A stretch of DNA of 36,176 nucleotides from Pyrodictiaceae archaeon (GCA_015521735.1 WANQ01000016.1:1-36176), one strand, 5' to 3'; positions 24,705 to 33,613 are shown, numbered from the stretch's first letter. Numbers and translations are program-made. The notes: generated from the letters alone by a model not told the origin.

Positions 24705-26137
24705 GCCATCACCCCAAGCCTAATATTTCTTAAACGTACATCTGGTCCACCAAACCATACAGGTACTCCTTGAGCAGGTTCACCCTTACCACATAAGCCT
24801 GCATAAAATCTAAGTTCTTTTCCAACAGCATCAATGTTGCTGTAGAAGGCCTTAGTTGTTATTTCTAAGACAGGGTTTCTAACATACCCCTTTAGTTCGC
24901 CATTCTCTATTAGGTATGCTTCTAATCCAACATATCTTTGACTCCACCTTGTATCATCTATATTCCATTCCATGTAGCTTTTAATGTATACACCCTTCTT
25001 AACGTCCTCTAATAGTTCATCGAAGCTATAGTTTCCTGGCTTAAGGTAAGTATTAGCCATCCTTATAATGGGTTCACTACGATAGTCCATGGATCTTGCG
25101 GAAGCATTACTTTCTACTCCAAAGATTTTTGCTGTCCACCTATTATGTAGGTGCTCGTAGACTACTCCTTCACGGTAAAGGTATCTTGGCCTAGCAGGTA
25201 CTCCCTCGTCGTCGTATAGGTAGTAGCCATAGCTACCAGGAATTGTTGGATCATCTATTACCGTAGCATTCTCATTACCTATACGGTACCCTATCATACC
25301 TGGCTTTATAAAGCTCATACCAGCTTGAGCTGCTTCACGTCCAAGTATACGGTCTGCTTCACTTGGGTGTCCACAGCTCTCATGGACTATTAATCCCACA
25401 ACTTCGCTTCCAACAATAACATCTACTGGTTCCCTAGGAGGCTCTTTAGCCGTCAATAATACTTTCTCGTAGACTTCTGCTTCTCCAACTAATCTATCAG
25501 TAAGCTTCCATTTATCAAGCCATTCTAGTCCACCACTAGCACCAAGTACATGCATTCTCTGAAGAGTACCTTTCTGTGGATGTGCTAAAACCATGTTGTA
25601 CATTAACCTAATCCTAGGTACACGGCTTTCAATGAATGCTCCATCACTATTAGCTACTATCTTCTCTTCAACCATCTCGGAGTAAGTGGTAACTAGTACA
25701 GCTAGCTTTACCTCCTTGGGTGTCTTTGAAACACTATTCCATAGGTCCTTGAGTAACCTTATCTTCTCGTCCAAGCTCATTGAGTCAAATTTCTTGGCTT
25801 CAACAACACTATACCTTGCTCTACCCATTCTGGCTTCCGCAAACTCTATAGGCTTCTTCATAAGCTTTGAATGAGCTCTTGCATACTCTACAGCTTTCTC
25901 AACGACTTCTCTAATCGACTCCCTAGTAAGCTTATTAGTTGAAGCAAAACCTAGTGCACCATTAACTAGAACTCTAACACCTATTCCTTCAACAACTCCG
26001 TAGCCTCCGCCAAGAACCATACCATTCCTCAGCATTAGCTCAGTTGAAGTATTCTTATGGTATCTTGCCTCAGCATAATCAGCTCCAATACTAAGAGCAT
26101 GGTCTACAGCATATAGTACTAGGTCTTCTAAACCCAT
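24701..26137 (-). CDS. tldD: TldD-family zinc metalloprotease subunit
   Basis: 478 residues. The Zn2+ motif HExxxH is HESCGH (His252, Glu253, His257) in VGLIVHESCGHPSEADRILG. A DDEG motif (YYLYDDEGVPARP) and a C-terminal CGKGEPAQGVPVWFGGPDVRL block, with the third metal ligand region, follow. The start ATG 26137 gives the family-like N-terminus MGLEDLVLYAVDHALSIGADYAEARY, with AAGGTG nine bases upstream. A GTG at 26173 would add 12 residues and coincides with the predicted transcription start, so leaderless translation is a real alternative. First gene of the tldD-tldE operon. Confidence 0.9.
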   Translation of the reverse strand: MGLEDLVLYAVDHALSIGADYAEARYHKNTSTELMLRNGMVLGGGYGVVEGIGVRVLVNGALGFASTNKLTRESIREVVEKAVEYARAHSKLMKKPIEFAEARMGRARYSVVEAKKFDSMSLDEKIRLLKDLWNSVSKTPKEVKLAVLVTTYSEMVEEKIVANSDGAFIESRVPRIRLMYNMVLAHPQKGTLQRMHVLGASGGLEWLDKWKLTDRLVGEAEVYEKVLLTAKEPPREPVDVIVGSEVVGLIVHESCGHPSEADRILGREAAQAGMSFIKPGMIGYRIGNENATVIDDPTIPGSYGYYLYDDEGVPARPRYLYREGVVYEHLHNRWTAKIFGVESNASARSMDYRSEPIIRMANTYLKPGNYSFDELLEDVKKGVYIKSYMEWNIDDTRWSQRYVGLEAYLIENGELKGYVRNPVLEITTKAFYSNIDAVGKELRFYAGLCGKGEPAQGVPVWFGGPDVRLRNIRLGVMA

Positions 26138-26195
26138 ACACAATAACACCTTACGGTAAAGAGAATCCTCCACTTAACATAGCTTAAGGAGAAAC

Positions 26196-26202
26196 TATTT
26201 AA
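26196..26202 (-). promoter_or_regulatory. TATA box of the tldD-tldE operon
   Basis: TTAAATA on the minus strand, preceded by GGTTAGGG, predicts initiation about 26 bases downstream, near 26173. That gives a leader of about 36 bases to the ATG at 26137, or a leaderless mRNA if GTG 26173 is used. Confidence 0.45.
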
Positions 26203-26294
26203 CCCTAACCTTAGGAATGCAGGATGTATGCTCTAATAGTGGTTAATCAATTACTTAGATTACCAGTACTCCGCCTATGTCAATGCATTTAATT

Positions 26295-26342
26295 GTTTCC
26301 GAAACATATTTCTATGATTACTACGCTATACTCTTAAGAGTA
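26295..26342 (+). promoter_or_regulatory. Promoter with perfect 14-base palindrome ahead of the orphan gene
   Basis: GTTTCCGAAAC (26295-26305) is a small inverted repeat containing a BRE-like CCGAAAC, followed by TATA-like CATATTTCT. TACTCTTAAGAGTA (26329-26342) is a perfect 14-base palindrome covering the predicted start point near 26333, nine bases before the GTG at 26351. The position suits a repressor operator. Confidence 0.45.
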
Positions 26343-26350
26343 AAATTCGT

Positions 26351-27046
26351 GTGAGTGAAATGAGTTTAGGTAACCTAAAACTTTCTCTTCAAGGCATGGA
26401 TAGGTCGTTTAAGTATACTGGCTCCTATGATGAAGTAGTTATTGGAATTGTGAATACCGACTACGTAGGTAAGCTAATAGACTATGTATCAAGGCTAAGG
26501 TATCCAGAAAACTTTGATGAAGAAGAACTATGCCCTATAGGAATATTCGTTGAGGCATGGGGGGCTACATTAAACATATACTATAATGGTGATGGAACCT
26601 TCTCTATAAGGATAATAGATGATGTAGGAAACGTAGACATGGATATAGCAGATAACGTAGATGCTTGGAAAGTAAAAGACTTTGTAAAAAGATTTGCTCA
26701 GTCAAGAGAAAGCATTGAAGAACTCCTAGGCCCTGAACCATTTAGAGAATACTTCATAAGAATTCGTGGAAAAGTATGCTGGGATGAAGGAGATGAATGG
26801 GGAGAGGTATGTCGTGATAGAGTTGAAGTTATAAGTTTAAATAAAGATAAGTTCTATGCAACCCCTATAAGCCGTATTAGAGCATTCAAGCTAGTATCTA
26901 AGTGGAAGCCTAAGCTTATAGTAGAATACTTGAACTCCAAGGGAGAAGTAAGAACAAGCGAAATGGTGTTAAAGGATAAGAAGGAACTAGAAAAAGCATA
27001 CAGGATCCTAACAATCCTCTATCCTGGGAAAGTACGTAAAGCCTAA
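26351..27046 (+). CDS. Unrecognised acidic soluble protein
   Basis: 231 residues starting GTG 26351, with no family recognised. No signal peptide or membrane helix. The N-terminal half is strand-rich and acidic (VNTDYVGKLIDYVSRL, then FVEAWGATLNIYYNGDGTFSIRIIDD). The C-terminal half has FIRIRGKVCWDEGDEWGEVCRDR, carrying two Cys eight residues apart, and KLIVEYLNSKGEVRTSEMVL. That last strand-turn-strand followed by a helix resembles a small alpha/beta module such as a PH-like fold, but this is impressionistic. Composition matches neighbours. It stands alone in its transcript behind a palindromic promoter and upstream of a thioredoxin-like gene on the same strand, 119 bases away. Confidence 0.65.
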   Translation: MSEMSLGNLKLSLQGMDRSFKYTGSYDEVVIGIVNTDYVGKLIDYVSRLRYPENFDEEELCPIGIFVEAWGATLNIYYNGDGTFSIRIIDDVGNVDMDIADNVDAWKVKDFVKRFAQSRESIEELLGPEPFREYFIRIRGKVCWDEGDEWGEVCRDRVEVISLNKDKFYATPISRIRAFKLVSKWKPKLIVEYLNSKGEVRTSEMVLKDKKELEKAYRILTILYPGKVRKA

Positions 27047-27165
27047 TTAGTTTTTACGCCCAGCATCTTCCCTTGATACTAGGATACTAGTAGTTTTTAT
27101 GAGAAAAATTATTAGTCTAAGTGCCTATTATAAAGCCTAGCCTTATATTAAAGGAGGGGCTTGCT

Positions 27166-27717
27166 TTGCCGGAAAACGATGCTGTTGAAAAACTGATACT
27201 AAGGCTTGTTGAGAAAATAGTTGCTGAAGCTAGAAGAGAAGCTAAGAGTAAGGGGAAACCTGGATTAGAGGTAAAGGAGGTCTTAACTACTAGTCCACAT
27301 GGAATATACTACTACGTACCAGAAAAAGATGTTTGGAGACTCGAAGTAGTTGATGGAGAAGCATTTACTCCCAAGAATGATGGATTCTACGTAGTATACT
27401 TTGACAATGCTCGTTGCCCTGCATGCCGTGTCTACGACTTATACTGGTTTCCATGGGTACGCGAGGTTTCTAGGAAGTACAAGGACACCTTCTTCATAAT
27501 AGTGTTGTGCTCATGGTTTGCAAGAGAATGTAGTTCTACAGCAGCATCTAGTACCTTCAAGCACTGGAATGTTAGAGCATCACCAACAACACTGTTCCTA
27601 TACGTTAAAAACGGGAAAATAGTAATGGATTCTAAGCGTGAAGGAGTAATGGATAGGGATAAACTCAATACAACTTATACATTGTTTAGAGAACTAGCCC
27701 AGAAATGCAAGCCCTAA
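27166..27717 (+). CDS. Thioredoxin-like protein with CPAC active site
   Basis: 183 residues from TTG 27166, chosen because AAGGAGGGG (27151-27159) lies six bases upstream. The GTG at 27121 would add 15 residues and could be read leaderless. The core has YVVYFDNARCPACRVYDLYW with the redox pair Cys84 and Cys87, and the cis-Pro in ASPTTLFLYVKNGKI, as in thioredoxins. Before it is an extension of about 70 residues: a charged helix (AVEKLILRLVEKIVAEARREAKSKG) and a beta segment. Two more Cys lie in VLCSWFARECSS. No signal peptide, so a cytoplasmic disulfide reductase or redox sensor is likely. The extension is unusual for a plain thioredoxin. Confidence 0.75.
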   Translation: MPENDAVEKLILRLVEKIVAEARREAKSKGKPGLEVKEVLTTSPHGIYYYVPEKDVWRLEVVDGEAFTPKNDGFYVVYFDNARCPACRVYDLYWFPWVREVSRKYKDTFFIIVLCSWFARECSSTAASSTFKHWNVRASPTTLFLYVKNGKIVMDSKREGVMDRDKLNTTYTLFRELAQKCKP

Positions 27718-27737
27718 CCCATAGCCGTACATTACAC

Positions 27738-29099
27738 TTAAAGCCTAGCTACTAGAGGTCTACCAACACCCACATACACCATGCCCTCAACTTCGTCAAC
27801 CACCAACAAGTCCCTAGCATCAACAACTGCTACCTTATCCCTACCACTAACTTCCTTAATCCAACTAGTTCTTAGACTCCTAAACTCACTGTGATCTGTT
27901 AAAACCACTATTATGTCTGACCCCCTAATACAGTCTACTAGACTACCAGTAGCTTCCACGTTTACCTTTAGTTTAAGTCTACCTAAGTCCTTTATGAATG
28001 GATCATATACTTTAATTAACCTAAACCCATCCTTCCACAACAACTCCATTACCTTGATGCTCGGCGAATTCCTTACATCACCTATACCTCCACGATAACT
28101 TAAACCCAGTAAGCATAAGCGTGCATTGCCTTCGCCTAAACCAAGTTTTCTTAAAGCCTCGTGTACTAAGCCTACAATCCACTCCGGTTGCTCCTCATTA
28201 ACTCTACGTGCTACTGCTACTAGGTCTAGGCTTAACCCTTTCTCTTCACCCACATTTATTGCAAAATACGGGTATACTGGCAAGCACATACCTCCTACTC
28301 CAGGACCCGGTTTATGTGGGTGTACGTAGGGATTAGTTGATGCTAGTAGAGCTACTTCCTCATAGTCTACACCCAATAATTGTGCGAGTCTAGCGTACTC
28401 GTTAGCCAATGCAATGTTTACGTCACGGTATATGCCCTCGTAGATCCTAGCCAACTCTAATGCTCTTACACTACTTGCAACTATTACTCCACGTCTACTA
28501 ATAGTGGAGTAGAATTGAAGGGCAAGCCTAGTACTCTTAGGACCTATACCAGCTATTATCCTTGGATAAGATTCCTCTATATCCCTTACTATTCTCTCAA
28601 CCATTACTCTCTCTGGAGCATAAGCTAGGTAGAAGTCTTCTTCAACTCTAAGACCACTAGCCCCCTCTAATAGTGTTTTCACATGATTCTCCATGGCTAG
28701 TGGAGGTAGAACTGTTTCAACTAAAACCATGTCGCCTCGCTTAAGCCCTCTAGCTATAGATTCTAAAGCTTTGTCTAGCATAGAGTAGTCTGGTCTAGAA
28801 TCCAAGCCTACTAGTAATGGCACATCTACTATCTTTACCCTAGACTTCCTAGAAGCACTTAGGCCATCAGTAGTAGCTTTTAGGAATCCTTTACTAATAG
28901 CCCATGAAACCATACTACGTACAAGAGGATCAGGATGGTCTACCAAGCCTTTACTGACTTCCTCTACTACCCTCTCATCTATATCTACGCCTATGATCCT
29001 CCTAAACCCGTTCTTAGCGAGTACAGCAATTACTCCTAAGCCTATCCTCCCTAAACCATATACTGCTACAACCTCATTCCTGAAATCTATGTTCTCCAA
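27738..29099 (-). CDS. UDP-glucose/GDP-mannose dehydrogenase family (WecC-like) nucleotide-sugar dehydrogenase
   Basis: 453 residues. The N-terminal Rossmann motif is VAVYGLGRIGLGVIAVLAKNG. The central part has VETVLPP and YAPERVM, and the catalytic Cys272 is in GPGVGGMCLPVYP, equivalent to G-G-x-C-I-P-x-D-P of WecC and UGDH. The C-terminal domain carries LLGLSYRGGIGDVRNSPSIKVMELL and VVLTDHSEF. The enzyme oxidises C6 of a UDP- or GDP-sugar twice, with two NAD+. The YAPER motif favours UDP-ManNAc or UDP-GlcNAc type substrates used in archaeal glycans. The start overlaps the antiporter gene by 13 bases, a surprising operon partner. Confidence 0.85.
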   Translation of the reverse strand: MENIDFRNEVVAVYGLGRIGLGVIAVLAKNGFRRIIGVDIDERVVEEVSKGLVDHPDPLVRSMVSWAISKGFLKATTDGLSASRKSRVKIVDVPLLVGLDSRPDYSMLDKALESIARGLKRGDMVLVETVLPPLAMENHVKTLLEGASGLRVEEDFYLAYAPERVMVERIVRDIEESYPRIIAGIGPKSTRLALQFYSTISRRGVIVASSVRALELARIYEGIYRDVNIALANEYARLAQLLGVDYEEVALLASTNPYVHPHKPGPGVGGMCLPVYPYFAINVGEEKGLSLDLVAVARRVNEEQPEWIVGLVHEALRKLGLGEGNARLCLLGLSYRGGIGDVRNSPSIKVMELLWKDGFRLIKVYDPFIKDLGRLKLKVNVEATGSLVDCIRGSDIIVVLTDHSEFRSLRTSWIKEVSGRDKVAVVDARDLLVVDEVEGMVYVGVGRPLVARL

Positions 29100-30751
29100 C
29101 GCCTTCTACCAAGTAGTACTACTAGTAGTATAGCTACTATAAGTGGTGGAAGACCTAGCATTATAAGCCATAGGTATTGTTGTGGTAAGCCTATTATACT
29201 TGAAATCCTTGAACCATACCTTACTAGGAGTACAAGACCAGTTACCTCCCATGATAGAAGAATTATTGTTGAAACAACTATGTCCTTTACAGCCTCCTCA
29301 GTTAACCTATCACTCAACCCTAACACATTCTCAATTATACGTATAGCCGCCTTCTCAGCCCTAACGCTAAGCCTATAGAATAGGTAAGCGTAGACTGAGA
29401 ACAATATTATTGCTCCTAGAACATGGTGTTCTCTTGGTAGATAGTCTAGCAGGAATACTACTACAAGTGTAGCTACAACTGCTTCACCAACACTATGCGT
29501 TACCACCTTTAATAACCTATGAACTTCTTCATGACGTGGAGATTCTATTAAACGTCTAATACTAAGTGATACGTAGTCTATCCTAGATACTAGCTGGCTT
29601 GGCAGAATCCTAGTTAAGGCTACTATGTAGCTCTCCTTACGGTAAACTAGATGTGATGCAACAATAGCTCCAAGACTCATAGCTATAGCTGCTACAACTA
29701 GTACTTCAGCTCCTATAAGTCCTACATTGTATCCCACGTAGGCTATTACTAGTGATAGCTCACTAACAGTTGAGAGATAGAAACCTGTTTCAAGCCCATA
29801 TTCTACTCCAAGACCACTTGCAATCATACTAGCAACTACTGTAGCAAACACGTGAACTAGAACAGCTAGTACACCTAGAACTAGTGCTTGAACAAGTACT
29901 TTACCAGAAGTAATTATAGCTGAAACATTAAGCCCCATAGCTACTAGAAACAACATTATGAAAATACTCCTAACAGGCTTGAATAAAGGCATAAGCTCTT
30001 CTGAGCCACGTGCACTAGAGGCGGTGAGCCCAGCAATAAATGCTCCAAGAGATGGGCTAAGACCAAGTAGTCCAGCTACAAGGCCCATGAACAAGCCATA
30101 GGTTACCAGTAATACTAGTCCTGGTTCACCAGGAGTAATTATCCGTGGTAAAACGTGTTTAGAAAACTCATAGCATGCTATGAATAATAGTAGACTTAGT
30201 CCTGCAACCTCCAATACAAACAATGGGTGAAAACCATCAACTCCACTCATAAGTGCTAGTACGGTTACAATTATTATATCTTCTACAGCAGCAACCATGA
30301 GAACAGTTTTAGGTATATCCTCATGAGTAGCTTTACGTTCTTCAAGCAACTTATAGGTAAATACTGTGCTAGAGAAGGAGGCTATAAGACCATAAACTAG
30401 TGCTTCACGTATACCTACTCCAAGAAATACCGAGAACGCCGACATAAGGCTAAGAGCTAGTATAAGCTCTATAATAGAAATGTAAAATGGAAACCCTCTA
30501 AGACTACTAAGATTCTCTACGTGAACCTCGTAGCCTATCTCGAAAAACAGTAATACAATACTAATCTCTGAAATAAATTTTAACGCTTCAATAAGCCCGT
30601 AAGGGATATTTACAATTAGCCCAGCTATTATACCAGCAAGCAAATAGCCTATAGAGGGAGATAAACCTACCCTACCAATGAGATAACCTAAGATAAATGC
30701 TAAACTAGTGAGCAGTACTATTATATAGTAAACCTCAACTTCCTCAATCAT
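29087..30751 (-). CDS. CPA2-family monovalent cation:proton antiporter
   Basis: 554 residues. The first about 395 form the CPA2/KefB core with 12-13 helices: GRVGLSPSIGYLLAGIIAGL, FFEIGYEV near residue 70, VAAVEDIIIVTVLALMSG with the ion-binding Asp, and SPSLGAFIAGLTASS. After a charged cytoplasmic stretch (about 385-415, RIDYVSLSIRRLIESPRHEEVHRLL) four more hydrophobic segments follow, in place of the TrkA-N nucleotide-binding domain of Kef proteins. It ends in GRRRWRT. It exchanges Na+ or K+ for H+ across the membrane. The start ATG 30751 lies downstream of a 397-base intergenic region. The terminal four-helix block is of unknown role. Confidence 0.82.
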   Translation of the reverse strand: MIEEVEVYYIIVLLTSLAFILGYLIGRVGLSPSIGYLLAGIIAGLIVNIPYGLIEALKFISEISIVLLFFEIGYEVHVENLSSLRGFPFYISIIELILALSLMSAFSVFLGVGIREALVYGLIASFSSTVFTYKLLEERKATHEDIPKTVLMVAAVEDIIIVTVLALMSGVDGFHPLFVLEVAGLSLLLFIACYEFSKHVLPRIITPGEPGLVLLVTYGLFMGLVAGLLGLSPSLGAFIAGLTASSARGSEELMPLFKPVRSIFIMLFLVAMGLNVSAIITSGKVLVQALVLGVLAVLVHVFATVVASMIASGLGVEYGLETGFYLSTVSELSLVIAYVGYNVGLIGAEVLVVAAIAMSLGAIVASHLVYRKESYIVALTRILPSQLVSRIDYVSLSIRRLIESPRHEEVHRLLKVVTHSVGEAVVATLVVVFLLDYLPREHHVLGAIILFSVYAYLFYRLSVRAEKAAIRIIENVLGLSDRLTEEAVKDIVVSTIILLSWEVTGLVLLVRYGSRISSIIGLPQQYLWLIMLGLPPLIVAILLVVLLGRRRWRT

Positions 30752-31148
30752 AATACTTCAGCCCTAAACATGGTAAACACAGGATATTATATTGCTAAAT
30801 AGTAGCATTATAGCATATACACCCCATTACTGTATAGAGGAATTCTAGGTGGATTACAGGAAGGTAAGCCAGCTATATAGCTATTGTTAAACACGTTTTC
30901 AGTTCCAAAGAATAAGAATTAGCTCAATAAATAGGTAGTATACACAAAATTCTTCTCAACAGTAATAGTTGTATTCCCATATTCTATTAATCATTGTCCA
31001 TGGAATACCGGGAAAACCTATGTTCATTGGGATACTCTTAGGTGTAGTTATTAAAGGTGTAGTCTACTATATTACATGTACATGACAACTTATCCGTAAA
31101 AGCCTAGCCTAATAAGAGTCTAAGGTATAAACTAGGAGGTGATACGCC
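30752..31148 (+). promoter_or_regulatory. 397-base intergenic region with aminotransferase promoter and palindrome
   Basis: No convincing gene is visible; the longest plus-strand frame with a start gives about 21 residues. Near the right end CTATATTA (31067-31074) is a TATA box, and CATGTACATG (31075-31084) is a perfect palindrome directly after it, between TATA and the predicted start near 31096. GGAGGTGAT (31135-31143) is a near-ideal ribosome site for the ATG at 31149. The left part is AT-rich, and I see no RNA or repeat in it. Confidence 0.45.
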
Positions 31149-32303
31149 ATGTTATCTTCTAGAGCTAGGAGATTGTACTGGTCACCTATAGAGATTGTCT
31201 CTAAGAAGCTAAAGAGGCTTAAGAGCATTAAAGTAGACTTTGCTAGTGGAGCTCCTGATCCAGAGCTAATACCCTTAAACGAGATAAGAGAATCTACGCT
31301 AAGAGTACTAGAAGATCCAGGATCACTAAGTTACCCTGGAACTGGTGGCTTAGCTGAGTTAAGGAGAGAACTAGTACACCTCCTATCCAATCTAGGCGTA
31401 AGCGTGCATGGTAGAGAAGTTATAGTAACTAGTGGTGCTCAAAACGCACTCCACATAATAGCAGACTTATTCCTAGACGAAGAAGACTACCTACTAGTAG
31501 AGAACCCTACATTCATTGAAGCATTCATAGCATTCAATCACTACACAAACAACTACTACACCATAAACGTAGGACTAGATGGGTCTAGGACAACACCGAG
31601 CAAAAACACGCTAGTACAAGTTAAGCTCTTATACACTATGCCTGAACTACATAACCCTACAGGTACTGTAATGGACTACGATTACCGTAAGAGAATAATA
31701 GAGTGGGCTAGAGATTACGATCTAATAGTAGTAGAAGACGACCCCTATAGACCACTAGTACCCGACCCAAGAGAACCACTAGTAAACATGGATAAAAACC
31801 AAAGAGTACTCTACGTTACAAGCCTAAGCAAGGTGGTAGCGCCAGGGCTAAGAATAGGGCTAATACTAGCTCCAAGAGAGTACTCCGAGAAAATAGAGCA
31901 AGCACAACAACTAGACTTCTCACTAAACACTCTATCAATGCACATAGTACTAGACCTACTAAAGAAGAAGGTAATCAGTAAAATAGCTAGTAAGGCTAGA
32001 AGAGAATACATGAATAGAATTAAAACGCTATTAGACCTACTAGAAGACCACATGCCAGGTGAAGTTGAGTGGAGTAGGCCTCGTGGAGGCTTCTACGTAT
32101 TCATAAACACGAGGGTAGACATGGATAAACTACTAGGTAAAGCACTGTCTATGGGAATAGCCTACGTACCAGGTAAATACTTCTACATAGAAAACCGGGA
32201 AGCGTATAAGGGTACTGCAAGGCTAAGCATTAGTAGGGTACGAGAACAAGATATTGAGTACGGAGTTAAAGTATTAGCTAAGCTGATAAGAGATTACTCA
32301 TAG
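31149..32303 (+). CDS. PLP-dependent class I/II aminotransferase
   Basis: 384 residues, fold type I. Motifs are DFASGAPDPELIPL near the N-terminus; SYPGTGGLAELRREL; TSGAQNALHIIADLF; the substrate/PLP segment PELHNPTGTVM with the conserved Asn-Pro-x-Gly; VVEDDPY with the pyridine-binding Asp; and Lys228 of the Schiff base in TSLSKVVAPGLRIG. RLSISR carries the carboxylate-binding Arg. The D-P-Y and S-L-S-K-V-x-A-P-G patterns fit the 2-aminoadipate/aromatic aminotransferase (LysN/MocR catalytic domain) subgroup, without any N-terminal DNA-binding domain. The substrate is not determined. A strong ribosome site precedes the ATG. It is followed after 18 bases by a membrane protein gene. Confidence 0.87.
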   Translation: MLSSRARRLYWSPIEIVSKKLKRLKSIKVDFASGAPDPELIPLNEIRESTLRVLEDPGSLSYPGTGGLAELRRELVHLLSNLGVSVHGREVIVTSGAQNALHIIADLFLDEEDYLLVENPTFIEAFIAFNHYTNNYYTINVGLDGSRTTPSKNTLVQVKLLYTMPELHNPTGTVMDYDYRKRIIEWARDYDLIVVEDDPYRPLVPDPREPLVNMDKNQRVLYVTSLSKVVAPGLRIGLILAPREYSEKIEQAQQLDFSLNTLSMHIVLDLLKKKVISKIASKARREYMNRIKTLLDLLEDHMPGEVEWSRPRGGFYVFINTRVDMDKLLGKALSMGIAYVPGKYFYIENREAYKGTARLSISRVREQDIEYGVKVLAKLIRDYS

Positions 32304-32321
32304 GGTTAGAGGGGCTATGAA

Positions 32322-33074
32322 ATGGTTGAAGGAAGACGTAGTACTATTGGAGTACTCGGCCTAATAGCCTACCTACTACTTGCTATAGGAGTAATACTAT
32401 CCCTAATACCCTACGTAGGCTTCATAGCTATGGCCGGTATGATACTAGCTGGAGTAGTATGGATTATGCTAGGCTTAGAGGAGAAAGATAAATTCTACCT
32501 CATAGCAGGAGCTATGCTCGTAGCCGTAATAATCATAGTCTATGCTTCAGCTTACATATGGTTTTATAGTCTAATGAGCTATGCTATCCAAGTAGCTCCA
32601 GAGAAGAGCCCAGAAGAACTCATAGCAAGTGTCCTAGAACAAGCAGTAACATATGTAGCAGTACTAGCCCTCATAATATGGCCTATGGAAGCAGTACACT
32701 CAATAGCCCATATAAGACTAGGTAAAACAGAGGACATAGGAGTCCTAAAGTTCTCAGGATACACTAGAATAGCAGTACTATTACTAAACATTGTAGCAGC
32801 AATAACGCTAACCCAAGCACTACTCGACAACAAGTACGAGATAGCAAGAACATTAAAGGAGCTAGCTAAGCAGAACGTAAGCCAGCAAGAGCTAAGCCAA
32901 CAACTAATCCCCTTAATAAGCAAGTTCACCCTACCCCTAAGCCTAGGACTAATCGCACTAATACTATCAATAGCAGCAAACATAATGAGCGCAATAGGTT
33001 TCAACAAGATAAGAGCGACTCCCTCAACTACTAGTATAGAGGAGAAACCTAAACCCCTACCACCGCCACCATAA
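32322..33074 (+). CDS. DUF996-like membrane protein
   Basis: 250 residues with about six membrane helices arranged as paired hairpins (13-30, 34-52, 61-85, 107-122, 145-165, 210-232) and a Pro-rich C-terminus (KPKPLPPPP). The first segments (TIGVLGLIAYLLLAIGVILSLIPYVGFIAMAGMILAGV) resemble archaeal DUF996 proteins. A charged, Gln-rich loop (KELAKQNVSQQELSQQL) separates the last two helices. The function is unknown. It is co-directional with the aminotransferase and probably shares its transcript. Confidence 0.6.
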   Translation: MVEGRRSTIGVLGLIAYLLLAIGVILSLIPYVGFIAMAGMILAGVVWIMLGLEEKDKFYLIAGAMLVAVIIIVYASAYIWFYSLMSYAIQVAPEKSPEELIASVLEQAVTYVAVLALIIWPMEAVHSIAHIRLGKTEDIGVLKFSGYTRIAVLLLNIVAAITLTQALLDNKYEIARTLKELAKQNVSQQELSQQLIPLISKFTLPLSLGLIALILSIAANIMSAIGFNKIRATPSTTSIEEKPKPLPPPP

Positions 33075-33116
33075 CCCATTAACCCTGGAGTATAACAAGT
33101 GTTCAACACAACAACA

Positions 33117-33126
33117 CTTTTATATT
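33117..33126 (+). promoter_or_regulatory. TATA box of the winged-helix gene
   Basis: CTTTTATATT predicts initiation near 33148, about 22 bases before ATG 33170. The ten bases ACTTTTATAT recur exactly at the ParA-like promoter (33603-33612). Confidence 0.55.
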
Positions 33127-33169
33127 CTAGAACACACATAGTACACAGATACCCAAGCATAGAAACAAT

Positions 33170-33598
33170 ATGATTAGAGCTGAGCAACAAATGAATGAAA
33201 CAGGTAAGCATGGAAATAGAGCTACCAGTATGGTTGATAGTAAGAGCTTAGACTTACTAGTAGAGCTAAACAATAAGCTAGATAGAATCATAAGCCTCTT
33301 AGAGAGAATTCTTAGGGCAATGGAGGTTCAAGCAAAGGTTAAGTTAAGAGAAGAGTTGAGGGGAGTAGAAGAATACCTTGACGCTGTAACCCTACTATCA
33401 CTACCAGATCATCTTAGAAGAACAGTACTATCACTAGCAAAGCTTGGAGGAGAAGCTACAGCAGAAGAAGTATCAAGAGTAACAGGGAGAGCTAGAGCAG
33501 TTGAAAGCGCATACCTTAACCAACTCGTAGCTATGGGCTACTTGGGTAAGAAGCGAAAGGGTAGAAAAGTCTACTTTTACTTCCCTAGAGAAGAGTAG
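33170..33598 (+). CDS. Coiled-coil plus winged-helix DNA-binding protein
   Basis: 142 residues. A polar N-terminus is followed by a coiled coil (about 25-70, SLDLLVELNNKLDRIISLLER continuing ILRAMEVQAKVKLREEL). A winged helix comes next (about 80-142: LPDHLRRTVLSLAKLGGEAT, EEVSRVTGRARAVESAYLNQ, LVAMGYLGKKRKGRKVYFYF). The wing is strongly basic. It is likely a DNA-binding dimer. The start ATG 33170 is supported by the TATA box; ATG 33230 would remove 20 poorly conserved-looking residues and is possible. It stands directly upstream of a ParA/MinD-like ATPase with its own near-identical promoter. Confidence 0.75.
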   Translation: MIRAEQQMNETGKHGNRATSMVDSKSLDLLVELNNKLDRIISLLERILRAMEVQAKVKLREELRGVEEYLDAVTLLSLPDHLRRTVLSLAKLGGEATAEEVSRVTGRARAVESAYLNQLVAMGYLGKKRKGRKVYFYFPREE

Positions 33599-33603
33599 GG
33601 ATA

Positions 33604-33613
33604 CTTTTATATG
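33604..33613 (+). promoter_or_regulatory. TATA box of the ParA-like gene
   Basis: CTTTTATATG, six bases after the winged-helix stop, predicts initiation near 33635. AGGGGT at about 33638-33643 then serves as ribosome site for GTG 33651. The ACTTTTATAT core is identical to that of the preceding gene. Confidence 0.55.
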
